From Rotaria socialis (Eukaryota; Rotifera; Eurotatoria; Philodinida; Philodinidae): 64,000 nucleotides of DNA. The position numbers and the translations under genes were made by a program. The notes below the pieces were generated by a model, which saw nothing but the letters and a program-made list of their open reading frames with translations, was not told the origin of the DNA and did no database searches. Of this stretch, positions 37,101-49,170 are shown piece after piece (the stretch's first letter is position 1; each line of letters starts with the position of its first letter). The stretch is taken from assembly GCA_905331475.1 (NCBI GenBank), contig CAJNYU010001726.1, forward strand, positions 312,637 through 376,636, in the 5' to 3' direction.

Positions 37101-39909
37101 ACATTGAGCAAAAGTAAGACATATTATTACTACTTCTAATTTAGTACATTTCTGACATAAATTCTTTCTTGTCAGAGCTATGGTTCCGACACAACAAATT
37201 CTCACATCTGACAGTATGGATTCTGAAGCATTGAGTGCTAAACGTGTATCGATTTTGGGTATGGCTGTTTACGGTGTTCGAAATTTACTTGCTGTAAGTA
37301 ATAACAAAATGATTCCACTTTGATTCTAATAAGACATCGTTTTAAGATAGACGAGATATCACACACGAAACCGATACGTGCAGCGGAATCATTACATGAG
37401 GTAGACACATTATCTAAATTTGTGTCATTAATATATGCATATAGACTGCTCGCATAACGATAGAACATTTGCTCCATCAATGACACTCATTTTATTTGCT
37501 TTTTTGCTGTTGCTTTGTTCTTCATTTGTTTCTGCTCAATAATTTTGAATAAAAAAATGTTTTCTTTTTTTTGTTTTCAACATAGGAACAGGACGAAGAG
37601 GAACAAACCGATGAAGCTGGTATTTGTTTAAAAAAGATTACATCAATAAATAAAAGTAGTCAACAAGATTTAACACGAGCAGAACCGATTGGAATTAATG
37701 AGTGTGATCATGTAGATTCATATCTTGGGTAAAACAAAAAATATATATTAATAATATCTTCATTTATTAAATTTATTATTAGTACTCAGAAGACATGCCC
37801 AGAAAATGATAGTATTCCAAGTCCAACTATTGTTACTTCTCGAATTAATACTTCTAGTCAAAGACAATTACCGAGTAAATAGTTCTTTTGTTTTCTATTT
37901 TCCCTTCTGATCAATTTCTTATTTTTATAAACTATAGATAAAAATGGTCTGCTCCACGCATTTCTTTCTCATTTTTCTCATTCTAATCATCAATCATTAA
38001 AACAACAAAATAAAAAATTAGCTGAAATTCATGAATCTTATCGTTTACATCGTCCATACTTTACATATTGGGTAACATTTGTTCAAATTATTGTTTGTGT
38101 CATTTCATTAATTGTTTATGGTAATGCTCCATTATCATCTACTCAATCTGTAATTATTAAATATATATGTTTCTTTTGTTTTGAGCACTAAACATTTATT
38201 CTAGAAAAATACTTCTATATTTAAACAACAAAAATTTGATTTAACAATGAATCCATGGTTTGGTCCATATCCAGCCGATTTAATTCGATTAGGAGCAAAA
38301 TATACACCATGTATTCGTACGCATGATGAAGTTAAAAGTCGATATGAAAAACAAGCACGATTAGAAGCTATGTCTGGTTGTTGTATTGATTCAACTACTG
38401 GCTATTGTATGCAAACATTATCTCAACAATGTTTTGTATGAATAATCAGAATTTTTAAATTTCAAATAAAGTTGTCAGCTAATTTGTTTTTTTAGTCACG
38501 TGCAGGTTTGACATGGCATCGAACATCAATCATAGGTAAAAATCTCAAAGATGAAAATAATATTATCTATCCTGCTGTATGTGGACTTACACCAGAGTAA
38601 TTACAGTGTTAAATTTCATTTGTTTCTTCTTTATGTCTTCATATTTTTTTAGAACATGTACTAAACGATTAATTGGTAATCGAGCACGAGAAGATGATAG
38701 CTCATGGCCATCAACATTAGTTGATTCAAACATTTTTAAATGGTCGCCAAATGCTGTTAAATGGCCGGTATAAAAATTTATATCAAAGAAAAGAACAACA
38801 GAAAGGTGATTTCAATCTTTTAGGTTTGTCTCGAACAAGATCATAGTCGCATAGTTAATAATATGTCTCTTTATCCACATATGCAATGTAAAAATATAGG
38901 TAGATTTGCGAAGAAATCGTTTTGTTTTATATACAAATGTTGTTTTTTTTTGTAGCAAGACCATGCTGTACAGGCATACTTGGAGATTGTATATTAACAT
39001 CAAGTGATGATTGTCATCGGCGACGAGGAACATATCATCCACGAGCTCATTTATGTTCTCAAGTGAGATAGAAAAATTGAAATAATTAAAAACCTAAAGA
39101 AGATTTGAATGTAGATTGATTGTATCCAGAATGTTTGTGGTATGCTAGAATTTTTCGTTGGTAAGAAGATAAACAGTTTTTCTTATTGATTTCATGTTTT
39201 ATTAAATTATATTCATATATATGTATATATATATATATATATTAGCACGTTTGCCCGATCAAGTCTATCGATTTTGGACCGCTATCTTTATTCATGCTGG
39301 GTAGAATATTTAAATTAATGCAAAAAAATATATTAGTTCTTTGTTTTATTTAGTATAATTCATTTATTAATAACTATTATATTTCAATATACAATCATGC
39401 GCCCATTAGAAAAGTTAGCTGGTTGTATTCGTGTAATGATCATTTATATTGTTTCTGGCTTTGTTGGAAGTCTAGCAAGTGCATTATTTTTACGTGATTC
39501 AGTTCAAGTTGGACCTGGTGGTGGACAATTTGCAATACTTGCTTGTTATCTCAGTGAATTATTTCTTGGTTGGCGTTCATTAAAAAGACCATGGGCAGGA
39601 TTTTTTAAAATAATCATATGTCTCTTCTTATTATTTACTGTTGGCTTACTACCATTAGTTGATAATTACTCGCAATGTTTTGGCTTTCTTACTGGTTTCA
39701 TGTTAAATATGATCGTTTTTCCAGATGTTAGCTATAAAAAAAATGTTCGCCGCCTTGTTGTTATTACCGCAGCATTGGCAACAACAATTGCGTTATTCAT
39801 TGTATTAATAACATTATTTTATACCCTATCATTCGAATGTCCATCATGTAAATTATTAAATTGTTCATTTGGCAGCAGTTGCCGAAATTATACATACAAT
39901 TCAGTCTAG
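34115..39909 (+). CDS. RHBDF: Inactive rhomboid protein (iRhom)
   Basis: Long form: exons 34115-34163, 34228-34456, 35332-35523, 36931-37113, 37176-37293, 37586-37728, 37783-37874, 37938-38149, 38205-38435, 38496-38596, 38653-38767, 38824-38899, 38956-39062, 39115-39160, 39246-39300, 39354-39909, 834 residues, all in phase. The cytosolic N-terminus has the iRhom-like STTSLHREPRKS start. HRPYFTYWVTFVQ enters TM1, and the Cys-rich iRhom homology loop follows (CCIDSTTGYC, WSPNAVKWPVC, ARPCCTG, CSQ...VCGMLEF). The rhomboid core follows with LEKLAG and VGPGGGQFAIL. The catalytic GxSG is GPGG at about 703-706, so it is a pseudoprotease. iRhoms act in the ER, controlling ADAM17 trafficking and EGF-family signalling. 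An alternative first exon lies at 36619-36818. Confidence 0.93.
34457..36618. other. Large 5' introns of iRhom, likely internal promoter
   Basis: Apart from the coding exon at 35332-35523 nothing coding was recognised. The region just upstream of 36619 probably contains the second promoter; pyrimidine-rich tracts occur but no defined motif. Confidence 0.35.
36619..36818 (+). CDS. RHBDF: Alternative first coding exon of iRhom (short form)
   Basis: Starts with ATG at 36619, 12 nt after an in-frame TAA (36607-36609), encodes 66 residues (Gln-rich start, then RLKSQVLLPSTGLIL and a basic stretch) and ends in phase 2 at GTAGAT. It can splice directly to the common exon at 36931, giving a 744-residue iRhom. 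It cannot be spliced in frame from the preceding exon (which ends in phase 2 at 35523), because its usable acceptors are all phase 0. That makes it a start exon with its own promoter rather than a cassette exon. Confidence 0.6.
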
Positions 39910-40526
39910 ATAAAACTTGATTTTCGATTGACTTTAAATGCATGTCATTGTCAGATAAGAAATTCTTTCGACTTTCTCCTTATAAATTATACTTATCGGC
40001 AGGTCCGCGTGATTGTCTGTTTTATTTTTCTCTTAAACATAACATAATAGAACAGTTGTGTGCCTCTTGTCTCTCTTTCTCTCTTTATCAATTTATATGT
40101 TTAAAGTTAATGATTACAAAAAAGAAAATAAATTGTATTCAGCTTAATGGAGAAAATGAGCATTATGTCACAGCTGGCGATAAACTATGTTCATTCGATT
40201 TATGTACACGATTGGTTCAGACGCGACATACAGCATCTGTTATTTTATACTATTTATATTCTTGTTGAACTTTAATAGAAAAGAGAAATCGAACTGTGTA
40301 ATGATTATCACAGATAGTTTCATTTACAATTGATTGGAGTTCATTTAAAAATAATTCTTTAATTTATTTATTTTTATCGATTCCCAAATCTATTGTTTCC
40401 GTTTCTTTTCTTTTCTTTTTCATGTCATCATAGAAAGAATATATACGTGAAAAATGTATGACTATAATGACAACTGCAATGAAAGCTGATCACGGTAAAA
40501 AAAGAGAGGGAAAAAATGGCATGATG
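39910..40526. other. Convergent 3' flank of iRhom
   Basis: Probably 3' UTRs of iRhom and the minus-strand amidohydrolase-like gene. The 108-codon frame at 39942-40268 has no motif and is not called. Confidence 0.4.
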
Positions 40527-41609
40527 TCAACGATACATTTGCATATTATGAAAGAAAATTTGTGACAAGAATAACAACAAAATCTTGATAGAATTGGCAA
40601 ATAATAGCGATGACGCAGAGTCAGATTTAATATGATTCATTTCTATAAACTGCTCGATAGCCTTGGTGATTCGTATTGCTTCTAACTTAAGCGTATGCGT
40701 CCTTAAACGTTCAATTGGATATGAGAATAAAATTGCATTAAATCGTTGATCAGCATGCGTACGTGTAGAATGAGTTGATAAACGATATTTAATTTGTCTT
40801 TGCTGTTCTAGTGGTATAACATGTGGAAATCCATTGCGATGTAAAAAATAGCCAAGAGAATGATTTCCCTTAATAACACTTGAACCAAAGCGTGAAACTA
40901 AATCAGTTATTGTTGATTGCGATGGTTTACTAATCATTGATGAAGGACTTGGTTCAAAGCCGTAGCCAAGTTGTATTGTTTGTGAATTTTTATGAAAAAC
41001 AAACTCAATAAAAAGACCATGTGATCGTGGACGTATAGATTCTTTTGCCATAGATATAAATCGATGATAATCCATATAGACACGAGTAGAGCTTTCAAGT
41101 AAAAATGTTCCCAGAACTAGATCTTCTGCTGGATCAACATATTGACGAGTGAGTTTATTTAAAATAGTAAACGGTCGACGTTCGGCTAAAAATTCTTCAG
41201 CAACAGCTTTAGCTAGTGCATACATTGTTGATGTTGAACTGCGATCCATGATGCATCTTGCATCAGGATGAAAAGTAATTTTGTCGGTGTAATCATTATC
41301 CGATCTTAAACAATCTTGCAATGAATATATACAACGATCTAATGTATTGTTGTAACAACCGCCGATAGGTAACGGTGACAGCGGTTCTGTTAGAGTTCCA
41401 TGTACTGATGTTTTCCCTGATTTTTTTGATGTAAAATCACTGCCAAGAAAACCACCATGCGGCGATGAAATTATCACACTTGTTGATGGGCCACCACGAT
41501 TAAATTCAATCAATGATAAGTAACTTTGTTCATCCGAATATTGACAAAAACATATAAATTTAGTAATGAAGAGAAAATTTACAATAAGTAATCTGGTATC
41601 GCAATGCAT
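40527..41609 (-). CDS. Secreted N-formylglutamate amidohydrolase-like protein
   Basis: Single exon, 360 residues from ATG at 41609. A signal peptide (LLIVNFLFITKFICFC) is followed by a domain resembling invertebrate extracellular proteins of the N-formylglutamate amidohydrolase fold. It has SSPHGG at about 48-53, a cysteine pair region GGCYN...DRCIYSLQDC, then PDARCIMD, TILNKLTRQYVDPAEDL and VYMDYHRF. Where relatives usually have a metal-site LIDLHGHGH-type motif, this copy reads LFIEFVFHKN, so key histidine and aspartate residues seem lost. A C-terminal hydrophobic run (about 333-353) preceded by Ser residues could be a GPI-attachment signal or membrane anchor. Activity is doubtful; physiological role unknown. 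Confidence 0.68.
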   Translation of the reverse strand: MHCDTRLLIVNFLFITKFICFCQYSDEQSYLSLIEFNRGGPSTSVIISSPHGGFLGSDFTSKKSGKTSVHGTLTEPLSPLPIGGCYNNTLDRCIYSLQDCLRSDNDYTDKITFHPDARCIMDRSSTSTMYALAKAVAEEFLAERRPFTILNKLTRQYVDPAEDLVLGTFLLESSTRVYMDYHRFISMAKESIRPRSHGLFIEFVFHKNSQTIQLGYGFEPSPSSMISKPSQSTITDLVSRFGSSVIKGNHSLGYFLHRNGFPHVIPLEQQRQIKYRLSTHSTRTHADQRFNAILFSYPIERLRTHTLKLEAIRITKAIEQFIEMNHIKSDSASSLLFANSIKILLLFLSQIFFHNMQMYR

Positions 41610-44600
41610 TTAATTTAATTCACAGAGGCTTATCTGCTTTTAAACATTGATAAATGATATAAAAAATAACATCCGCTGATGAAAATGTGATTTCAATCAT
41701 GCTTGCGGTTTCTTGCGCGATTTACACAATGACGATGGCAGCACATGGGAGAGAAAAAAGCACAAAAAGAAGAGAGTAAAATATGTTATCTCAGAGTTTT
41801 CGTCAGTCTACGGAGAGAGAAAAAATAGTTTTCTTGACGCTTAATACGACTGTTGTTGAGAAACCGCGATATAGAAACAACAAATGTTTTGCGGCTCGTC
41901 TTCTGCGAACGAAGTACCTTTTTTCATTCAGAATGAACGAGAAATAAAAAGAAATAGAAGGAAAAAATGAAGAAGAGAAAGAAAAAAAGAAAAAACAGAG
42001 AAAGAAAAAAAGTTGGCACACAAACTACTAGTAGTGAAGTGTCCGTATCTCAATAGAAGATCAAGGTCAACAAACACCCGAATAATTGTTTCAGTAGACG
42101 TTACGTCCTTCATAACAAGCTTCAATAGAAATCGTTTCGGCATCCATAGCATTACTTGTATCTCATAGAGTGTCTTTACGTTTTTTTTTTTATTAGACTC
42201 TATTCTTAAAATGTATATACTGAAGAATATTCATAAATGGTTTCTTGATTTTTTTCACATGTTTTTGCGAATTCTGACTAGAGCTCGACGTCGGTAAAAA
42301 ATCGGAAGCGGAGTGAAATTTGATGCCTTCTTGTTATACTTGATATAGAATCTGACGAAAGTCATTAATGAATGGAAGTCATAATTTCTTAATATGTTTA
42401 TCATAAAAGAGTTATCGATGATGTTATGTGTTTAGTTATTTGATTGACAATCAAAATGACTTTATCGTAAAAATATGAAACATCTTACTAGCCTTGAGAG
42501 GAAATGATATTAATAATATCATCATCGACATTAGGAGGTCGATAGGTTACAGTCTGTTTGTTTTTTTTTATAAAGATTTGTTTCTTATTTCATTAAGAAA
42601 ATACTAGAGGTAATGTTGCCCTACTACTGTTTGACTAATTAATATGATTTATAATCATTAGTAATTCAACTATAATTAATTCAACGAATATTTTTAAATA
42701 ATCTGGCATACGCATAGATTACTTATCAGAGTCTATTGCATCATCGTTTCCGTTCGGATCAAGTTCTGAACTTTTCTATTAACTTTTTTTATCATCGATG
42801 ATAGCTTTTTTGTCTTATGCCTCGTTACAATAAACCAATTGGTAAAAAGCTTATCTTTGTTTCGCTGATATTAATAGTTATTTTGCGTATCTTTTCGTAT
42901 GTTTAATATGATATAATAATAAATTACATTGAAAGTAATAGCAAGCGCGAGTAACAAAATAGAGTCATTAAATTTCATATAGTTAAATATTGAAAAAAAT
43001 GGAGTACACTTACATTTAATCGAATAAGATACTTCGTAATATTTCAATCTAACGAAATCAGTAAACTGTGATTAATAATCGGTGACGTAAATAAATCATA
43101 CGTAACACAACTTAATTGAAGAAATAAAAAATTTGGTGAAATGAATCCATATTCAAAGATCAGTCAACAAACATTCTTTGCATTCTTTATGTATCAATCC
43201 AATAGGAATAATTACTATACAAACATTTTCATTTGTGTCAGGAACATGCAGCACAAGAAAAAGAATCGATCAACATTAAGAGTGATGATGTAATAAGAAA
43301 AAGTTTTATTTGAATATTTTAAACTCAACTGAAATAATGTTGATTAATTTCTTGTAATCAAACAGACAGGTTCAAGGATAAAATCTTTGCATTTTAAAAT
43401 CACCACTCCAAGTATGAAACTATGAACACAATTCAGTACTGTATTAATCGTCTTTAGTGTTATTATTTGAAGATTACAAGAAACTTAGCAGAGCATAAAA
43501 GATAATTTCTTGAACAAAGCATTCAATTCTTTTTACATATACTTAAATTTTTATTTCTTTACAATATTAACGTGTTTAGTACAAGTTTATGAAATCGAGA
43601 ATTTTCTCTCTGACACATGTATGATCGATGATAAATGATTCGTACATAAAATGTTAGAAAATGAATCCTGATTTTTTTTCTCTATCAATCGAGCGAGAAA
43701 ACTTCATTGTAGTTAATATATCCTTTGTGTTCGAACAATAGCGCTTGGTTGACATTAGCCTTAGTATCAATGTTTTAACCACCATAAAAACAGAACAACC
43801 AGTCATAGGTATAATTAATCATTATGCGGTTTGATTTTCACTAAAAGAAAACCTGGCATTTTACATATTTTCAGAAGTAAGTAACTTTATTTGATCACTT
43901 GATGAATATATTTGATATTATTTGTTCTATGTTATATATCAGAATAACTGAGTTTGATTTATTCAATATTAGAATATATTCTATTCATGATTTAATGCAT
44001 CATTAGCATAGATATACATATGCAATGTTAATAATGAATGCAATTGAACTCAAATTTAGTGTTTGATCAGGAAGTCCAATAACAATTTAAATATTGAGCA
44101 AAAATAATAATTTCTCTTGCAACTGATTAGAGCTCAAATTACACCAAGAATAAATTTACGATCAAACAAAATCTAATAATCATAAACAACAATGATGAAT
44201 CCATTCAAATGTGATGGGGTCACTTTTATATCTGTATCAACTTCGCCAGGATGCAAAATATCTTCACTAATTATTCAATTCAGTTGATTTTTATTACACA
44301 TGGGGGAAAATAAGTTTCTTTTATTCCAAGTTTTTTAGTTGGGTAAAGTGAACGCTTCCAACCAATAACATGAAAAAAGACAAAGAAGAACTTTTACTGG
44401 TTTTTATTTCTATGGTTTGCTTATGAAAATAACTTCAGTTTCAATTTTTACATTTGAAGAACTTTCAATAAAGGCTCTTTATATTAAATATTAAAAGAAC
44501 TGTTTGTTTTGTTTTTGGCTTCGAATCTTTGAATATTAGTTACATCATGAGTAAAACAATATAAATTACATATAGAATAGCGTTCATCGTGTAGTGTACA

Positions 44601-45370
44601 TCGCCTAAAACACAATTGTCAAGTGATAAAAAGAGCTTTTGCCCTTGTCTTCATTTGTACAGATGAAATAAATATAAAATTGATTTGCTTGCATTGGCTT
44701 TAATGCTATTTGACATAAGATAAATATCGTTAGGCGTTTAAATAGAATCAACATGAATTTTATTTGTTCATGTAGATTTTCACGTAGTTTTAGGTCAAAA
44801 TACATCGTGGAAAGCAGTAGTATAAAAGTTAAAATAGCAAAATATAGATTCCTTTTTTGTGTGAATTTTTCTTTGGTTGACTAATATAATTTCTATCTCA
44901 TGTTTTCATACTAGTTGAATTCAGAGATAATTGTATCTCACGAAAAAGTCATACTCAAAGCGATCAATGGCGCGTGTATATATATGTATGAGTCTCGAAA
45001 TCGCTAGAGGTTTTATTATTAACGTTGTGATTCGAAGGAAAAACTTCGTCAGCTATTGATACTTGATATGAGCACAACCAAGAAGATTAGAAAAACTAAT
45101 TTCAGAAGAGATTTGCAATGAGAATATGCATTTTTAACATTATTTTTAGGTGCAAACAACTAAGAAAAATAGTATATTTTACGACGGTTCGATATGGTGT
45201 AATTGTAAAACTATTCATCCAAAAATAAACAAATATGATTAAAAATTAGTCGTCTGTAAACTTTATTTTCTCATTGATTATGTGATCGATGTTTAGTATT
45301 TATTATTTCTTAATGGAAATAGATATTTCAGTGAACTAAAGCATCATAAAAGAGATCAGTTCTATGTGTG
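41610..45370. other. Gene-poor interval of 3.8 kb
   Basis: No frame here combines length, motif and splice support; the frames at 41803-42152 reflect purine-rich tracts upstream of the amidohydrolase-like gene. No tRNA or repeat array was recognised. Confidence 0.4.
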
Positions 45371-45909
45371 TTAACACCGAATACAACGGCTGTTAGTGTC
45401 GTTTGTTGCTCGATAAAAATTCTTTCGGCACACGCAACCTTGTGAACAAGTAAATGTTGGACAAGGCGGACGATTTTTCGAAGAACATGAAGGTTGACAT
45501 GGATTAGCACATGATGACAGCTGTTCGTTCACGGAACATTTCTCTGCGAACGAAAAAAAAATTAGAATCACCGAAAAGTGACTATTTTGTGCATACTTTT
45601 CTGATTGCACTTTATACATAGACTACTTGTTGAATTTGTTTCACGAAGATATCCTGGCGAACATTCACAGCCTGGTGAACAAGCAAATGTTGGACACTTC
45701 GGTCGATTGACCCAAGAGCACGAGGGTTGGCACGGTTCAACACAGCGCACTGGGGTTTCATTTTTTCCACATTGAATTTGCTGGGCTGTTGAGAAGAATT
45801 AAAAAATAAATAAACGCTTACATTTGCTAGATAAAAGAAGTATCTCACTTGTTGGTAAAATGGCAAATATCAGTGTAGAAATAATAATAAACAGAGAAAA
45901 ACTAATCAT
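45371..45909 (-). CDS. Secreted two-domain TIL-type inhibitor-like protein
   Basis: Exons 45909-45849, 45785-45597 and 45543-45371 (all phase 1) give 140 residues. The first exon is a signal peptide (MISFSLFIIISTLIFAILPT). The second and third exons each encode one cysteine-rich TIL module with the shared CQPSCS, NRPxCPTFxCSxGC pattern, so the modules coincide with exons and are tandem duplicates. It is a smaller relative of the four-domain gene at 6 kb but belongs to a different subtype (PxCPTF rather than PGCFCK). Probably a secreted serine-protease inhibitor; the target is unknown. The second intron is only 53 nt. Confidence 0.85.
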
Positions 45910-46873
45910 TTATCGTAGATCAGAATTTGAATGCTACAAATGTATCGTGATCGTATTATGTACGAAAGAAATTTTTTGTATGCCGATTTTATTACAGTTG
46001 CGAATACTAATAATACCGCACTTTTCTATTCAAATGACATATATAAGAAAAAATATAATACAACTATTCAAAAATACTATTTTTAACAACATAATGGATT
46101 ATATATTATAATAGTCGCTCATTGTTTGTAGATAGATTGGTGCTCGTATTTTCAAATGATTTGGTCATAATTACCATTACTCGTATCAATGCTGCCAGCT
46201 GGTATTTTGATAAAAGTATCAACAGCTCGTCTATTCAATCTAAATGTATATTATATAAGACATTGTCTCATAACAATACAACCACGATCGATATGATAGG
46301 ACAGTCCCTTAGTCAATAATCAAGTTTTTGCTTAGTTTTCGATATTTTCATGATGGATAGGAAAATATTTCTTTCAAAATAGAAAAACTGATCAATAAAA
46401 CTAGAGCTTGTAGCATGTTGTGTGGGACGAATTACCTTGCACAGTACTGCAATTGTAAATCGATTGTATGTAAGGAATAGCGATTACTAATTAGATGAAA
46501 CATTCAACATGCATTGAACCATTTATTTAAATAAACATTTAACGAGGAAAGAAAAAAAATGATGTGACTACTGATCACATGAGTTTTAAACTAGTGGCCT
46601 GTTAATGCAACTCAAATTGCTTCAAAGAAATAGTTCTTTTAATCTCGTACACATTTTCTTCAGTGATATAAACAAATTTAAACTTATGTGTGGTCAAGTA
46701 AAGATTTTAGAAACTTACAATCAATCTTTCCGTTCTTCCACGCTATCGGTAGAAAATTATAATTGTTGTTTTTAGATACATAAAAATTAGTTTCCCGATT
46801 CGCATACAATTTTCTTTAAAATAACATCAAAGATAAATATTTTTTTGAAAACAAAAAGTTAAAAAAGAAAGCA
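45910..46873. other. Intergenic interval
   Basis: Short frames at 45824-46319 are not supported by motif or splice sites. It lies upstream of the TIL gene and downstream of ODR4, both on minus. Confidence 0.4.
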
Positions 46874-48474
46874 TCAAGTAAATAATTTTATCATCATACT
46901 AATCAGTAAAATAAGTATTGAAATGATTAAAACAATTAGTATAGTATTTCCGGTACCGAATTGTTTTTCGATAAATGTAAGTACAATTTGATAGACGCTC
47001 TTTGGAGCTGTCGATGTTTCATGATTAGTATCTTGGTTTATATTTGTATTAAATTGTTTTAATCTTTCATCATTTGTTATTTCGGGTGGAAATTCTTCAG
47101 CAGCTTCTAGGTCATCTTCCATAACAGATGTTATTTTAAAATTTTCTTGTAATGAATCGATAACAGTTGATAATGATTCATGAATAAGTTGATAAGCAGA
47201 AATAAAAACAGGTTGATTAATATAAATACGACGAGGTAAGATTAATTTATTTATTGAAATATTTTCAGTATTATTTGATTCATTATTAATAAGAGCTAAA
47301 TTTAAACGGATAAGTATTGAACGAAAAAGATCTTCAATAAAATATTGTCTGATATCATTTCCTGTTGTATCTGAATTACATGTAACAAATCGAAGGCTTA
47401 CTCCTCCATCAAATTTATAACAAATACGATTTTCATTGGAATATTCATTGAGTGTGATAGAATCAATGGGTGATAACCATTGAATATCAACAGAATTCTC
47501 ACTTGTTTTTGATGATAATTTTAATGAATTCAATGAAAGCAAACGATCATCCATTAACAAAAGACTTTCCTACAAAAAAAAAGTGAAAAAATAAAACATT
47601 GACCAATTCTAATATATTCAATGAATTACAAAGAAATTCAAAATCAATAGTCGAATCTATTGTTATCAAAATGATAGTAAAGGCATAGACTATCACATAA
47701 ATAACAATGTCACAAATATACATAGATAATCACAGATTTAAATGAAGACTTTATCTTGATTCAATTGAAATTTAGAATGGTTTTGTAATCAATTCAGGTA
47801 TTAAATTTAATATTTACTTTGAGATTGTCTGTATATTGTTTCCATTGTTGTTCAAATTGAGTTTCAAATAATTTCATACTATTATTATTTTTATTTTCAA
47901 TTGAATTAAGCCATACATTAAATTGAATTGGAATGGTTGTTGTCATACACCACATAGAATTAGCTGTACTGTCATAAGTTTTCATTTCAACAGGGCGAAA
48001 ATGAACAGCATCAGAACTCATATCCATTGTTTTAACTAACCATTTGTTTGCTCCACTACCCAATTCTGATTGTAATAATATTCTATGTGATGATTGCGTT
48101 AAACTCCACGGTGAATAGATTCGTGATGCACTTTGAAGAATATCGAATAGTCGTCGAATTTTCAATGTAAAATTTGTTGATTTCAATAGATCATTTTTAG
48201 CACGACAATAAAAACCAATAATCGATATACCAGCACATAGTGATGATGTTATTTCAATGATTTTTGCCCATAATTCTTTATTTGTTGATGATGATTCAAA
48301 AAATGAATTGATATCAGCTTGTTTTGATGTAATACCATCGATTGCATAATGAATATAATCACGTTCGGACTTGGTAGATTGACCACAAACAAAACCAAAA
48401 GAAAATCGATCTTTTGGAAGTGAATTTAATTGAGAAGTTACTACATCTGTATCAATAAAAACAGTTCGACCCAT
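46874..48474 (-). CDS. ODR4: ODR-4 homolog
   Basis: Exons 48474-47818 and 47569-46874 (phase 0, 248-nt intron) give 450 residues, close to the usual 450-460. It starts with the family hallmark MGRTVFID and has FGFVCGQSTKSERDYI and SIIGFYCRA in the N-terminal half. The second exon contains ILPRRIYINQPVF and an acidic MEDDLEAAEE motif, and it ends with one transmembrane helix (about 425-448) typical of a tail-anchored ER protein. ODR-4 with ODR-8/UFSP2 supports folding and ciliary delivery of odorant and other GPCRs at the ER and anchors UFSP2 (family knowledge). The start codon is 83 bp downstream of the MED9-like stop codon on the same strand, so MED9's 3' end and the ODR4 promoter are tightly packed. 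Confidence 0.9.
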
Positions 48475-48557
48475 GGTCTAGAGAATATATCTAAAATATT
48501 TGAAACAATTTTGCTTTATTTATTATACACATTTATACATTAGTTTTCTAACAACAG

Positions 48558-49170
48558 TTAAGAAAAAAACGAAGAAAGACTTTCATTATTTGGTTCTTGA
48601 TGCGAATTAGTATTATCATCCGATTGGAAAAGATCATCATCCTCATTATCATCGTCGTCATCATTAATATTCATTGCATGAGTTGGATTTTGTGATCTTT
48701 GATGATTTAACTCTTGTTCAGTTTCAGATGGAAGTCGTCGTGCTTTTGGTGGCATATTTAAATCAAATTTACACATTTGAATATGTTTTTTAAGTAATTC
48801 ACTTTTAGATTTAAGTTCATTATCAAGTCTTTCAAGCTCAGAACGTTGACTATCAATCGTTGTATCGATACCTTCAACACGTGATATCATATCATTACAA
48901 GATTCGAATTGTTTTCGAAGTTCATCTAACTTGACTTTTAACTCGCTTGGATTTTTTTCGAAACTTAAAAAAAAGAGGAAATTTCAATATTTCAGAATGA
49001 TGCCAAATTTTATACCTTTTAAGAATATCACTCAGACGAGGTAAAAATAGAAATAAATCTTCATCAAATGTTACTGAACTTTTAGTTGTTACACTTGAAG
49101 ATGTTGCAGTTGGAGCATCACCAGAATAATTAATAGGTTGTTGTTGAGATTGATTTGAAGCAGAAGCCAT
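48558..49170 (-). CDS. MED9: Mediator subunit 9-like protein
   Basis: Exons 49170-49016 and 48963-48558 (phase 2, 52-nt intron) give 186 residues. After a Ser/Gln-rich start, LFLFLPRLSDILK is followed by KNPSELKVKLDELRKQF and a heptad coiled coil ending ELKSKSELLKKHIQMCKFDL. This order and spacing match the MED9 core (FLPLVHxIIK; KxELLxKY...CxFxI). A C-terminal extension is acidic, with an Asp/Glu run. MED9 is in the middle module of the RNA polymerase II Mediator complex in the nucleus. Another short coiled-coil Mediator subunit is the main alternative. Confidence 0.72.

Noticed and set aside
39942..40268. 108-codon frame after iRhom
   Set aside because: No recognisable domain; best explained as iRhom 3' UTR.
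41803..42152. Phe/Ser-rich minus-strand frames upstream of the amidohydrolase-like gene
   Set aside because: Generated by GA/AAAG-rich tracts on the plus strand.
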